Counted from the first letter of the stretch, positions 1-8,425 are shown. The stretch is DNA of 64,000 bases from Actinomycetospora sp. NBRC 106375 (GCF_030269665.1 NZ_BSTS01000007.1:1-64000), one strand, 5' to 3'. The notes: generated by a model from the sequence alone, not told the origin. Program-made: numbers and translations.

Positions 1-61
1 GCATGTCCGGGGCCAGCAGGAACCGCTGATCCCGATCCACCGGCCGATACCTCTTCGCCAC
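1..61 (-). CDS. Transposase N-terminus (partial, IS1182-like)
   Basis: A GTG at 61-59, preceded on the minus strand by a GGGGGAGG Shine-Dalgarno, opens a frame running off the left edge. The 20 visible residues include AKRYRPVDRDQRFLL, the Tyr-Arg-Pro...Asp-Gln...Leu-Leu start typical of IS1182/IS5-group DDE transposases that move DNA by cut and paste. The catalytic DDE residues are not in the window. Whether the element is intact or a remnant cannot be seen here. Confidence 0.55.
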   Translation of the reverse strand, partial: MAKRYRPVDRDQRFLLAPDM

Positions 62-124
62 CCCAAGATCCTCCCCCGATCCCGAGATCGACAGGCGAAG
101 GCGCGCGATTTGGCAACAGGCTCC
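1..124. mobile_element. Terminal part of an insertion sequence (IS1182-like), cut by window edge
   Basis: The first ~60 bases encode, on the minus strand, the N-terminus of what looks like a transposase. The next ~60 bases are non-coding and end at a GGAGCCTGTTGCC-type sequence (minus strand, about 112-124), which I take as the outer end of the element. The other end, the rest of the transposase and any target duplication lie outside the window, so the family and exact boundary are inferred from the protein start only. Confidence 0.5.
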
Positions 125-201
125 ATCTGAGCGCCCTGGTCACCGAGACGGCGATCGTGGGGTGCCGCCGGAGCCGGCCACGCGTTCAGGGTGATCGTGG
201 G

Positions 202-330
202 GGCTTTCCTGACGCTGAGCGTCAGTGTGGACGCCAGGCTGAGACACCGGGTGCCTCATCCCGGGCACGCGTCTCGGCGTGTCGGCGAGGCGAGGGTGTG
301 GCGATCCTGGCGTCACGCGCCAGGAAAGCC
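202..330. repeat. Pair of inverted stem-loop elements (possible miniature repeat)
   Basis: GGCTTTCCTG at 202-211 faces its exact complement CAGGAAAGCC at 321-330. Each copy runs into its own hairpin: 8-bp arms with one central base at 209-225, and 7-bp arms with a 5-base loop at 306-324. So the same small element, GGCTTTCCTG plus hairpin, occurs twice in opposite orientation about 100 bp apart, beside the IS end and downstream of the GMC gene. No gene is evident in 125-395. It may act as a bidirectional terminator or be a non-autonomous mobile remnant. Confidence 0.5.
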
Positions 331-342
331 GCATTGCTCGAA

Positions 343-378
343 CACCCCGTGTTCGACGAGCACCCCGTGTTCGACGAG
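343..378. repeat. 18-bp tandem repeat, two copies
   Basis: CACCCCGTGTTCGACGAG occurs at 343-360 and again, identical, at 361-378; a partial third copy (CACCCCGTGT) follows at 383-392. It lies just past the stop of the GMC oxidoreductase gene. No coding or regulatory role is evident. Confidence 0.75.
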
Positions 379-395
379 GAGGCACCCCGTGTGCG

Positions 396-2114
396 TCAGC
401 CGCCGGCGACCGGGGTGCGGGGTGGGACGGGCGGGGTGCCGAGCCCGACCACGCGCAGGGCGCCCGGGGCGTCGGCGGGCACCACGGGAGCGTGCGGAGC
501 CACGGGGGCGACGCGGCGGTACCCGGACCCGAGCGGCGGGCGCGGGTCGGGCTCGCCCTTGTTCGGCCAGAACGCCATCGCCCGCTCGGCCTGCGCGGTG
601 ATCGTCAGCGACGGGTTCACGCCGAGGTTCGCCGAGAGCGCCGAGCCGTCGACCACGTGCAGGCCCGGGTGCCCGTAGAGGCGCTGGTAGCCGTCGACGA
701 CGCCGTGCTCGGCGTCCGGGCCGATGGGGCAGCCGCCGATGAAGTGCGCGGTCATCGGCATGTTGACCGCCTCGCCCCAGGTGCCGCCGGGGTCGCCGTC
801 GATCATCTCGGCCATGCGGCGCGTCGTCCGGTTCGCCGCCGGGATCCACGTCGGGTTGGGGGTGCCGTGGCCCTGGCGGGAGACGAGGCGCCCGAAACGC
901 CGCCGCACCGTGATCGAGTTGTCGAGCGACTGCATGACCAGCGCGATCACCGTGCGCTCCGACCAGTGCCGCTTGTCCAGCGACCGCGCGAACGTGCGCG
1001 GGTGGCGGGCGATCGCGCCGAGGAGCCTGAGCAGGCGCGGCACCCGCCCGTCGCCGTCGGTCATCAGGGTCGTCAGCAGGCCCATCGCGTTCGACCCGTA
1101 GCCGTAGCGGCAGGGCTCGATGTGCGTGTCCTCGTCCGGGTGCCACGACGACGTGATCGCGACGCCGCGGGTGAAGTCGCGGGGCCCGCCGCGCTCGGGA
1201 GCACGCCGGGCCATCGCGCCGACCAGCGCCTCGGAGTTGGTGCGCGTGAGCTCCCCGAGCCGCCGTGAGACGCGGGGCAGCACGCCGGTGTCGCGCAGCC
1301 GGTGCAGCAGCGTCTGGGTGCCCCAGGTGCCCGCGGCGACGACGACCTGCTCGGCGGTGAACGTGGCGCGACCCCGGCCGCGCAGCGCCCGCGTCTCCAC
1401 CACGTAGCCGGACGGGGACGGGCGGATCGTGCGCACCGACGTCTCCGGGTGCACGACGGCGCCGGCGCGCTCGGCGAGCGCGAGGTAGTTCGTCTCGAGG
1501 GTGTTCTTGGCGCCGTGCCGGCAGCCGGTCATGCACTCGCCGCACTCGAGGCACCCGGTCCGCTCGGGGCCGGCGCCGCCGAAGAACGGGTCCGGCGACG
1601 TCACGCCCGGCCCGGCGCCGAAGTACACGCCCACCTGCGTCGGCGCGACGGTGTCCTCCCGCCCCCACTCCCGGGCGACGTCGCGCATGACGACGTCCGA
1701 CGGCGTCACCGACGGCTGGGTGACCACCCCGAGCATCCGGGTCGCCTGGTCGTAGAACGGGTCGAGCTCGTCGCGCCAGTCGGTCATCGACGCCCACTGC
1801 GGGTCGCGGTAGAACGCGTCGCTCTTCGGCCGGTAGAGCGTGTTCGCGTAGTTCAGCGACCCGCCGCCGACGCCCGCGCCGGCGAGCACCACGACGTCGC
1901 GCAGCACGTGGATGCGCTGGATGCCGTAGCAGCCCAGCCGCGGTGCCCACAGGAAGTTCCGGACGTCCCAGGACGTCGCCGGCAGGGTCTCCGGCGTGAA
2001 CCGCCGCCCGGCCTCCAGGACCCCGACCCGGTAGCCCTTCTCCGCGAGCCGCAGCGCCGTGACGCTGCCGCCGAACCCCGATCCGACGACGAGGACGTCG
2101 TAGTGCGTCGACAC
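396..2114 (-). CDS. GMC-family FAD-dependent oxidoreductase (cholesterol-oxidase-like)
   Basis: This 572-residue flavoprotein is predicted to oxidise a hydroxyl group on a sterol- or alcohol-like substrate with bound FAD. The N-terminus has the dinucleotide-binding GSGFGG (residue 11 on) followed by an acidic beta-strand end (LEAG). A Cys cluster CLECGECMTGC near residue 188 is characteristic of the ChoD-like actinobacterial branch. The C-terminal third carries HFIGGCPIG and a GMC-type NPSLTITA tail. No signal peptide is visible, so it is probably cytoplasmic. It follows the TetR gene by 37 bases on the same strand, so the two are probably co-transcribed and TetR-controlled. The substrate cannot be told from sequence; true cholesterol oxidase activity is uncertain. 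Confidence 0.85.
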   Translation of the reverse strand: MSTHYDVLVVGSGFGGSVTALRLAEKGYRVGVLEAGRRFTPETLPATSWDVRNFLWAPRLGCYGIQRIHVLRDVVVLAGAGVGGGSLNYANTLYRPKSDAFYRDPQWASMTDWRDELDPFYDQATRMLGVVTQPSVTPSDVVMRDVAREWGREDTVAPTQVGVYFGAGPGVTSPDPFFGGAGPERTGCLECGECMTGCRHGAKNTLETNYLALAERAGAVVHPETSVRTIRPSPSGYVVETRALRGRGRATFTAEQVVVAAGTWGTQTLLHRLRDTGVLPRVSRRLGELTRTNSEALVGAMARRAPERGGPRDFTRGVAITSSWHPDEDTHIEPCRYGYGSNAMGLLTTLMTDGDGRVPRLLRLLGAIARHPRTFARSLDKRHWSERTVIALVMQSLDNSITVRRRFGRLVSRQGHGTPNPTWIPAANRTTRRMAEMIDGDPGGTWGEAVNMPMTAHFIGGCPIGPDAEHGVVDGYQRLYGHPGLHVVDGSALSANLGVNPSLTITAQAERAMAFWPNKGEPDPRPPLGSGYRRVAPVAPHAPVVPADAPGALRVVGLGTPPVPPRTPVAGG

Positions 2115-2151
2115 GCAGAGAGGTTAACCCGCCGGTAGCTGTAACAACAGG

Positions 2152-2742
2152 TCACAGGTACATCGCGTCCCATCCCCCGGCAAGCAGGCGCATGACGACG
2201 TCGAACGCCGCCGCCGGGTCCGGGCGGCCCTCCGCGTGGACGTAGCCGTCGAGCACGAGACGCGCCAGCGCTGCGGCCGCCTCCGGGTCGGTGCCCGGCT
2301 CCTCGGCGATCGCCGCGGTGAGCGCCACCTCCTGCGACGCCCACATGGCCCGGTGCGCCTCGGCCACCGGACGGTTGCCGCGCACCAGGGCGAGGAAGCG
2401 CTCCATCCGCTCGCGCTCCGCCGGCTCCGCGGGGGGCGACAGCGCGCGCGACCGTCGCAGGTGCGCGTGCAGCGCCGCGACGAGCCCGGTGTCCGCCGGC
2501 CGGTCGCGCACCGCGGCGACCAGCGCCTCCTGTCGGGCCTGCGCCTCGTCGAAGACGAGCGCCGGCTTGCCGCCCGGGAAGTGGTTGAACAGCGTCGTGA
2601 CCGACACGTCCGCGGCGGCGGCGATCTCGGCGACGGTCACGTCCTCGTAGCCGCGCGCGAGGAAGAGCTCCAGCGCCGCGTCGGCGAGCGCCCTGCGCGT
2701 CGCGGCTTTCTTGCGCTCGCGCCGCCCGACCACCGGTGTCAC
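2152..2742 (-). CDS. TetR-family transcriptional regulator
   Basis: This 196-residue regulator has the usual TetR length and layout. A basic N-terminus leads into a helix-turn-helix (VTVAEIAAAADVSVTTLFNHF, about residues 39-59), followed by a helical ligand-binding domain with no recognisable ligand signature. The start is a GTG at 2742. It is transcribed away from the flavin monooxygenase at 2834 and toward the GMC oxidoreductase. It therefore most likely represses both transcripts from the shared 90-bp intergenic region and is released by a small lipophilic substrate. That role is inferred from arrangement. Confidence 0.9.
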   Translation of the reverse strand: MTPVVGRRERKKAATRRALADAALELFLARGYEDVTVAEIAAAADVSVTTLFNHFPGGKPALVFDEAQARQEALVAAVRDRPADTGLVAALHAHLRRSRALSPPAEPAERERMERFLALVRGNRPVAEAHRAMWASQEVALTAAIAEEPGTDPEAAAALARLVLDGYVHAEGRPDPAAAFDVVMRLLAGGWDAMYL

Positions 2743-2820
2743 GGCGCTACTGTAACGCCTACAAAAGTTGAGCGACTTCAGTTATTGAGTGAGTACGCCT
2801 ACGCTCACTGTCACCGACGA
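2743..2820. promoter_or_regulatory. Divergent promoter/operator region of TetR and monooxygenase
   Basis: This short stretch is locally AT-rich, unlike its surroundings. ACGCCTAC occurs at 2755-2762 and again at 2795-2802, 40 bp apart. A TACGCT hexamer at 2800-2805 could be a -10 box for the monooxygenase. A small dyad AAGT...ACTT lies between. These are the only candidate TetR operator elements I see; none is proven. Confidence 0.45.
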
Positions 2821-2833
2821 GAGGAGCACCGCC

Positions 2834-3979
2834 ATGACCTCCCCACCCCGGATCGCCGTCGTCGGCGGCGGCCCCGGCGGGCTCACGCTCGCCCGGGTGC
2901 TGCAGCGGCACGGGATCGACCACGTCACCGTCCTCGAGCAGGAGGACTCCGCGACCGCCCGCGACCAGGGCCGTTCCCTGGACCTCCACGCCGGCTCCGG
3001 GCAGGACGCGCTGCACGCCGCCGGCCTCTACGACACGTGGGCCGCCCTGGCCCGGCCCGAGGACCAGGCCGGGCGCCGCCTCACCCCCGACGGCACCGTG
3101 CTGGCCGAGGAGCCGGCCGAGGGCTTCGCGAACCCCGAGATCGACCGGGGCCAGCTCCGCGGCCTGCTGCTCGACGCCCTCGCGCCCGGGACCGTCCGCT
3201 GGGGCACGCGGGTCGAGACGCTCACGCCCCGGCCGGACGGCTCCCACGAGCTGCGGGTGCAGGGTCCCGACGGCCCGGACGTGCTCGTCGCCGACCTCGT
3301 CGTCGGCGCCGACGGGGCCTGGTCCCGCGTCCGTCCGCTGCTCTGCGACGCCCGCCCGTCCTACACCGGCGTCACGTTCGTCGAGCTGTTCCACACCGAC
3401 GTCGACCGCACGCGCCCCACCGTCGCGGCGCTGGCCGGACGCGGCAGCACGATGTGCTTCGACGGCGACCGCGGCCTCGCCACCCAGCGGCTCGCGGCCG
3501 GCAACCTCGGCGTCTACGTCTCCCTGCGCGTCGACGAGGCCTGGGTCGACGGCTTCCCGGCCGACGACCCGCCGGCCGCCCGCGCCGCCCTGCTCGCCTG
3601 GTTCGACGGCTGGGCGCCGGCCCTGCGCGACGTCGTGGCGCTCGCCGACGACGCGGTCGTCGCCCGCCGTCTGTACGCCCTGCCGGTCGGGCTCCGGTGG
3701 CCGACGCACCCGGGCGTGACGCTGCTCGGCGACGCCGCCCACCTCATGTCGCCGTTCGGCGGGCAGGGCGCCAACCTCGCCATGCTCGACGCCGCCGACC
3801 TCGCCGCCGCGATCCTGCACGACCCCGCCACCGCCACGGCCCGCTACGAGGCCGCCATGTGGCCGCGGGGCGCCGCCGCCGCGCACGGCGCCGCCGTCGG
3901 CCTCGCCACGGTCGGACGGGGCGACGAGGCCGACGACCCGCGCGACGCGTTCCTCGCCGCCCGGGAGCAGTACACCTAA
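2834..3979 (+). CDS. FAD-dependent monooxygenase (TetX/PHBH-like)
   Basis: This is a class A flavoprotein monooxygenase of 381 residues that would hydroxylate an aromatic or polyketide-like compound with NAD(P)H and O2. GGGPGGL close to the N-terminus binds the ADP of FAD, GADGAWSRVR is the middle DG motif, and GDAAHLMSPFGGQGANLA is the C-terminal GD motif contacting ribityl. The segment RSLDLHAGSGQDALHAAGL resembles TetX-type enzymes. I start at ATG 2834 because GAGGAG lies 7 bases upstream; an in-frame ATG at 2789 is weaker. It is divergent from the TetR gene. Drug inactivation is possible, but the substrate is unknown. Its stop overlaps the convergent dehydrogenase stop by 4 bp. Confidence 0.88.
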   Translation: MTSPPRIAVVGGGPGGLTLARVLQRHGIDHVTVLEQEDSATARDQGRSLDLHAGSGQDALHAAGLYDTWAALARPEDQAGRRLTPDGTVLAEEPAEGFANPEIDRGQLRGLLLDALAPGTVRWGTRVETLTPRPDGSHELRVQGPDGPDVLVADLVVGADGAWSRVRPLLCDARPSYTGVTFVELFHTDVDRTRPTVAALAGRGSTMCFDGDRGLATQRLAAGNLGVYVSLRVDEAWVDGFPADDPPAARAALLAWFDGWAPALRDVVALADDAVVARRLYALPVGLRWPTHPGVTLLGDAAHLMSPFGGQGANLAMLDAADLAAAILHDPATATARYEAAMWPRGAAAAHGAAVGLATVGRGDEADDPRDAFLAAREQYT

Positions 3980-4956
3980 GGGACCACGACGACCTTGCCG
4001 ACCGCCCCGTTCTCCACCGCCTCGTGCGCGGCGACGACGTCGTCGAGCCCGTAGCGGGTGACCGGCAGCGGCGAGAGGGCGCCGCCGGCCGCGGCGGCGC
4101 TCACCCACGCCGTGGCGACCGCGAGCTCGGCGGACGGGACGCCGTAGAGCAGCACGTAGCTGATGGTCGCGTTGGCCACCATGAAGCGGCGGGTCGGGAT
4201 CACCGGGTCGTCCGGCTCGTTGGCGTAGACCGCGATCACGGTGCCCGCCCCGGCGACGGCGAGGTCCAGCTCGAGGTTCGCGCCCAGGGCGACCTCGACG
4301 ACGCGGTCGACGTGTCCCGCGAACTCGCGGACGCGGTCGACCGCCCCGTCCTCGCGGTAGTTGACGACGAGGTCGGCCCCCGCGGACCGGGCGAGCTCTG
4401 CCTTCTCCTCGGAGCTCACGGTGGTGACGACCCGGGCGCCGGCGTGCTTGGCCAGCTCGATCGCGTAGTGCCCGACCGCCCCCGCCCCGCCCGCGACCAG
4501 CACCGTCGCACCACGCAGCGCCTCCCGCCCCGCGCCGCGCACCAGCAGGCAGTGCGCCGCGGTCACCGCCGGCACGCCGAGGGAGGCGCCCAGGTCGTCG
4601 GACGCGTCGTCCGGGAGCGGCGCGACGCGCTCGGCGGGCAGCACCGAGTACTCCGCGGCCGTGCCGTACCGGTTGCCGAACGCCGCGAGCTGCAGCCACA
4701 CGCGCCGGCCCGCCGACACCGCGTCCACGCCGGCGCCGACGGCGTCGACGACGCCGACACCGTCCTGGTGCGGGACCTGGAAGTCCTCCGGGTCGCGCCC
4801 GGTGAGCCCGGCGCGGGTCTTCCAGTCGGTCGGGTTCACCCCGGAGCCGGTGATGCGGACGCGGACCTCGCCCGGCCCGGGATCGGGGACGTCGATGTCG
4901 GCGACGGAGAGCACCTCGGCGGCCGGTCCGGTGCGGCGGTAGAGCGCAGCCTTCAT
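3976..4956 (-). CDS. NADPH:quinone reductase / zinc-type alcohol dehydrogenase-like protein
   Basis: This 326-residue medium-chain reductase has a GroES-like N-terminal domain (VRITGSGVNPTDWK, residues ~33-46) and a Rossmann domain whose VAGGAGAVGHYAIELAK motif binds NADPH. The catalytic and structural zinc ligands of true alcohol dehydrogenases are missing, which places it with the zinc-independent quinone oxidoreductases acting on quinones or enones. It stands alone on its strand, convergent with the monooxygenase (stops overlap by 4 bp). A shared detoxification role is plausible from context only. Confidence 0.87.
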   Translation of the reverse strand: MKAALYRRTGPAAEVLSVADIDVPDPGPGEVRVRITGSGVNPTDWKTRAGLTGRDPEDFQVPHQDGVGVVDAVGAGVDAVSAGRRVWLQLAAFGNRYGTAAEYSVLPAERVAPLPDDASDDLGASLGVPAVTAAHCLLVRGAGREALRGATVLVAGGAGAVGHYAIELAKHAGARVVTTVSSEEKAELARSAGADLVVNYREDGAVDRVREFAGHVDRVVEVALGANLELDLAVAGAGTVIAVYANEPDDPVIPTRRFMVANATISYVLLYGVPSAELAVATAWVSAAAAGGALSPLPVTRYGLDDVVAAHEAVENGAVGKVVVVP

Positions 4957-4996
4957 GACGGCCAGGTGCCCCGGAACCGGGGCACTTATCCGGCAC

Positions 4997-5545
4997 TCAT
5001 CCGGCGGCCTCCCGCAGCTCCCGGAACGCCGCCGCGAGCGTCACCGGCGTCTGGTGGGCGTTGAGGCCGCTGGGGTTCGGCAGCACCCACAGGCCGGTCG
5101 GCCCGAGCGTGCGGTCCTGGCGTCCGGACGCGGCGCGACGCTCGCCGAACGCGACCCGGTAGGCACCGATCCCGACCACCGCGAGCCACGCCGGGCGGAC
5201 GTCGGCCACGAGGGTCCGCAACCGCTCGCCGCCGGCCACCAGCTCGGTGTCGTCGAGCTCGTCGGCGCGGGCGGTGGCGCGCGGCGCGACGTTGGTCAGC
5301 CCCAGCCCGAGGGACCGCAGCTCGCCCTGCTCGGCGGGCGCGAGGCGGCGCGGGGTGAACCCGGACGCGTGCAGCGCGGGCCAGAACCGGTTGCCGGGGC
5401 GCGCGAAGTGGTGGCCGGTCGCCGCCGACACCAGCCCCGGGTTGATCCCGCAGAACAGCACCCGCAGCGGCGGGTCGTCCGGGCCGGGCAGGACGTCGGG
5501 CAGGAGGCGGGAGCGGGCGGCCTCGAGCTCTTCCGCGGTCGGCAC
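4997..5545 (-). CDS. mug: Mug/TDG-family mismatch-specific uracil/thymine DNA glycosylase
   Basis: This is a 182-residue base-excision repair enzyme that removes uracil, ethenocytosine or thymine opposite guanine. Motif 1 is GINPG (residues 33-37), where the Asn positions the catalytic water. The second motif, NPSGLNAH near residue 157, corresponds to the intercalation loop. The length fits the Mug subfamily, and the fold is complete. High-GC actinobacteria rely on such enzymes because of cytosine deamination. It lies between unrelated genes with short gaps. Confidence 0.9.
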   Translation of the reverse strand: MPTAEELEAARSRLLPDVLPGPDDPPLRVLFCGINPGLVSAATGHHFARPGNRFWPALHASGFTPRRLAPAEQGELRSLGLGLTNVAPRATARADELDDTELVAGGERLRTLVADVRPAWLAVVGIGAYRVAFGERRAASGRQDRTLGPTGLWVLPNPSGLNAHQTPVTLAAAFRELREAAG

Positions 5546-5555
5546 CCCCGCAGTA

Positions 5556-6419
5556 TCACCGCGGCACCTCGGTCACGAGGACGCGCGCCGAGCGCCGGGC
5601 CTGCACCGCGACGGCCTCCTCGATGCCCGCCCATTCGTTGCACAGCAGGAACAGCGACCGGCCGTCGGGCCCGCCGAGGGCGCACGCGAAGCAGGGCAGG
5701 TCGGTCTCGACTCGGTGGGTGATCTCGCCGCCGTCGAGCACGCGGACGCACGCCCCCGCGGGCGAGGCGGGGTCGCCGGTGAAGGTCCGCGTGTCCCCGG
5801 TCTGCGTCCAGATCCCGCCCTCGGCGTCGATCGCGATGCCGTCCGGCCCGAGGCCGTCCGCCCACACGCGGCGGCCGGTGAGGCTGCCGTCGTCGGCGAT
5901 GTCGAACGCCGTGAGGCGCCCGGCCGTCGACTCCGCGACGACGAGGGTGGCGCCGTCCGGCGTGATCACCATGCCGTTGGGGAAGTGGATGTCCTCGGCG
6001 ACCCGGCGCCAGGAGCCGTCCGGCGCGAGCAGGTCGATCCAGCCGGGATCGGGCCAGCCGCCGTCACCGAAGGCGCCGTCGAAGCCGTCGACGTAGACGT
6101 GCCCGGCCGGGTCGACCGCGATCTCGTTGGCGCCCTGCGCGCGCAGCGTGGTGAGGGTGCCGTCCGGCTCGTGGCGGGTGATCGCATCGCCGGTGGTGAC
6201 CAGGCGGCCGTCGGGCAGCCAGGCGATCGACCAGCCCATCCGGGCCGGCCCGCTCGCCATGACCTCGGCGCGCCCGTCAGGGTCGACGGCAGGGTCCACG
6301 GCAAGGACCTCGCCGACGCCCCAGTGCGCGAACCACAGGCGGCCGTCGCGCCACCGCCCGGACTCGACCATGGCCAGGCCGTCGACCAGCGTGCGGGGGG
6401 TGGGCAGGTACTCGGTCAT
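5556..6419 (-). CDS. SMP-30/gluconolactonase/LRE family protein
   Basis: A 287-residue six-bladed beta-propeller, probably a lactonase hydrolysing sugar or other lactones with a bound divalent metal. Repeated blade signatures are visible: WRDGRLWFAHWGVGEVLAVD near the N-terminus, NEIAVDPAGHVYVDGF, FPNGMVITPDGATLVVAES and GPDGIAIDAEGGIW. The in-frame frame extends to 6479, but I choose ATG 6419 because GAGGAG sits 7 bases before it and the family starts there. No signal peptide is visible. The gene stops 10 bases upstream of the mug start on the same strand and may be co-transcribed with it. The physiological substrate is unknown. Confidence 0.85.
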   Translation of the reverse strand: MTEYLPTPRTLVDGLAMVESGRWRDGRLWFAHWGVGEVLAVDPAVDPDGRAEVMASGPARMGWSIAWLPDGRLVTTGDAITRHEPDGTLTTLRAQGANEIAVDPAGHVYVDGFDGAFGDGGWPDPGWIDLLAPDGSWRRVAEDIHFPNGMVITPDGATLVVAESTAGRLTAFDIADDGSLTGRRVWADGLGPDGIAIDAEGGIWTQTGDTRTFTGDPASPAGACVRVLDGGEITHRVETDLPCFACALGGPDGRSLFLLCNEWAGIEEAVAVQARRSARVLVTEVPR

Positions 6420-6601
6420 CGGGTGCTCCTCGTCGGTCGGGGTCGACCCCGCCACGAACGCCCCCGCGCCGATCGACACGGTCCACCGTCGATGTGACCG
6501 GGGTCATATCGACCGGCCGATCGCCGTCCCCATCGGCCGGATGCGTCCCCAGCCCGCCGGGACCCGGGATCCGGGACGCCGGAAGCCGCGTCGGAACCGG
6601 T

Positions 6602-6910
6602 GTGGACGAACAGGACGGGCCCGTCGTGCGGCCCGACGAGCTGCAGGAGGCCGGCGCGGCGTGCTCCGCGGCGGCGCTCGCCGTACCGGTCACCGCCCCG
6701 GCCGCGGCGGTGCGGGACATGGCGGTGCTGCCGGCGGGCCGCGCCGGGCCGGCGGCGGCCGGGCTCGCCGACCGGTGGGAGGCCGCGATCGCGCTGTGGT
6801 GTGCCGACCTCGTGGCTCACGGCGAGGCGCTGGGCGCCGCGGCCGCCGCCTACCGCACCGGGGACGAGGACGCGGCCGGCGACCTGACGGCCCTGGGGTC
6901 GCGGCCGTGA
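6602..6910 (+). CDS. Small EspC-like (type VII secretion target-like) protein
   Basis: A 102-residue Ala-rich helical protein. After RPDELQEAGA it shows the two-helix pattern of EspC/T7SS target-like proteins (A..L...A spacing, then DRWEAAIALWCADLVAHGEA and a final A..Y...D.DAAGDL). Its stop overlaps the next start as GTGA (6907-6910), so it is translationally coupled to the hydrolase gene. The GTG at 6602 is the best start by composition, but its Shine-Dalgarno is weak; 6494 is an alternative. Family assignment rests on pattern only; it may be an adaptor or carrier for the next protein. Confidence 0.5.
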   Translation: MDEQDGPVVRPDELQEAGAACSAAALAVPVTAPAAAVRDMAVLPAGRAGPAAAGLADRWEAAIALWCADLVAHGEALGAAAAAYRTGDEDAAGDLTALGSRP

Positions 6911-8361
6911 CGGGCACGACCTCCGGGGCCACCGGGGCCACCGTGGCCACCGCGGCGATCGCGGCGACCCGGCTCCTCGCCGCCCGCCGGTCCCTCGCCG
7001 ACGCCGGCGCGGTGCTCGACGGGCCGGTGCCCGGGTGGACCGGCCCGGCCGCCGCGGCGGCGACCGCGACCCGGGCGGTGCTCGCCGACCGGCACCGGGC
7101 GCTGGTCGCCGACGTCGACGGGGTGCTCGCCGCCCTCGGGGCGGCGGCGCTCGCCCTCGGCGCGGGGGTCGCGCCCGCGGCTGTGGACGCGGCGCTCGCG
7201 GCGGCGCTCGAGCGGGCCGGCCACGAGACGCCGACGCCGACGCCGACCCCGACCCTCACGACCGGCGGCAGCGGGCCGGACCCCGGTGCCGTGGCCCGGT
7301 GGTGGGCGGACCTCGACCCCGCGACCCGGGCGGTGCTCGAGCGCGACCGCCCCACCCTCGTCGGCGGCCTCGACGGGCTCCCGGCGCCGGCCCGCGACCG
7401 CGCGAACCGGGTCGTGCTCGCGGCGGCGCAGGAGCAGGCGCGCGGAGAGGAGACCGCCGCCCGCGACCGGCTGGCCCGGACGCGGAACCCGGTGGAGCTC
7501 GCGGAGGTCGGCTGGCAGCTCCACGAGGTGCGCGAGCGGCTCGCGCGGCTCGGGGCGGTGGCCGCGGCGCTCGACCGTCCGGGACGCGCGCTGCTGGACC
7601 TCGAGGTCGATCCGGACGGCCGTCCGGGCCAGGGTGTCCGCGCGGCCGTGGCGCGGGGCGACGTCGACACCGCCCGCGACGTCGCGGTGTTCACCCCGGG
7701 CTTCACCACGGGGGTCGGCGAGCTCCCGGCCCGCCTCGACGAGCTCGACGCCCTCGCGGACGCCGCGGGCCCGGGCACGGCGGCGGTGGCCTGGTACGGC
7801 TACGACGCGCCGCAGGCCGACGAGGTCGCCGACCCCGACCGGTCGGTGCTGGGACGGGCGCCGGCCACCGAGGGCGGGCACCGGCTGGCGTCGTTCCTCG
7901 ACGGCCTGGACGCCGCCCGTCCCGGTGCCCAGCCCGACGCGCACGTCACGGCGATCGGGCACTCGTACGGCTCGGTGGTCACCGCGGCCGCCCTCGCACC
8001 GGGCGGCGCCGGGGGCGTCGACGACGTCGTCTACCTCGGCAGCCCGGGCGTCGGGCCGTCACCGGGGCGGCCGCCGGGCCACGCGTGGGTCGTCGAGGCG
8101 GCCGGCGACCCGACCGCCGACACGGGCTGGTTCGGGCCGGATCCGAACCGCATGCCCGGGGTCACCGGGCTCTCGGCCCGGGAGGTGGCCCTGCCCGACG
8201 GGCGGGTGCTCGCGGAGTCCCGGGGCCACCACGCCTACCTCACGCCGGGGACGACGAGCGCCGCGAACGTCGCCGCGGTCGTCGGGGGCCGACCGCAGGA
8301 CACGGTGCTGGACCGGGGGGTCGACGCGGGGGACCGGTTGCGGCGCCTCGTGGGCGGGTGA
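6907..8361 (+). CDS. WXG-like/alpha-beta hydrolase protein (PF06259-like)
   Basis: A 484-residue two-part protein. Residues ~1-115 are helical and Ala-rich with a W-x-G turn (Trp44), like the N-terminal domain of type VII secretion substrates. A PTPTPTPTL linker (about residues 117-125) follows. The C-terminal half is an alpha/beta hydrolase of the DUF1023 (PF06259) type: nucleophile GHSYGS with Ser353, and a late catalytic-His candidate in SRGHHAYLTPGT. The substrate (lipid or ester) is unknown. No signal peptide is present, which fits leaderless export, but no secretion genes are in the window. The GTG start overlaps the previous stop. A strong hairpin terminator follows. Confidence 0.75.
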   Translation: MTGTTSGATGATVATAAIAATRLLAARRSLADAGAVLDGPVPGWTGPAAAAATATRAVLADRHRALVADVDGVLAALGAAALALGAGVAPAAVDAALAAALERAGHETPTPTPTPTLTTGGSGPDPGAVARWWADLDPATRAVLERDRPTLVGGLDGLPAPARDRANRVVLAAAQEQARGEETAARDRLARTRNPVELAEVGWQLHEVRERLARLGAVAAALDRPGRALLDLEVDPDGRPGQGVRAAVARGDVDTARDVAVFTPGFTTGVGELPARLDELDALADAAGPGTAAVAWYGYDAPQADEVADPDRSVLGRAPATEGGHRLASFLDGLDAARPGAQPDAHVTAIGHSYGSVVTAAALAPGGAGGVDDVVYLGSPGVGPSPGRPPGHAWVVEAAGDPTADTGWFGPDPNRMPGVTGLSAREVALPDGRVLAESRGHHAYLTPGTTSAANVAAVVGGRPQDTVLDRGVDAGDRLRRLVGG

Positions 8362-8383
8362 CCCACCGGTCCCGGACGCGCGA

Positions 8384-8425
8384 ACGACCCGCCCCCGGTC
8401 CACTGGGGGACCGGGGACGGGTCGT
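8384..8425. terminator. Bidirectional hairpin between convergent genes
   Basis: An 18-bp arm at 8384-8401 pairs with 8408-8425 (one mismatch) around a 6-base loop. It lies exactly between the stops of the hydrolase (+) and the CwsA-like gene (-). There is no U-run, as is usual for actinobacterial terminators. Confidence 0.8.

Noticed and set aside
343..392. 18-bp tandem repeat as a replication iteron
   Set aside because: Only two and a half copies, no Rep or DnaA-type gene nearby, and no DnaA boxes (TTATCCACA-like) noticed.
2236..5064. 942-codon open frame on the plus strand
   Set aside because: It overlaps the TetR and flavin monooxygenase genes in other frames, is Arg/Pro/Ala-only, and has no motif.
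8384..8425. Hairpin as an attenuator or riboswitch
   Set aside because: It lies between two convergent stops, has a simple stem with a 6-base loop and no conserved aptamer elements; a terminator explains it.
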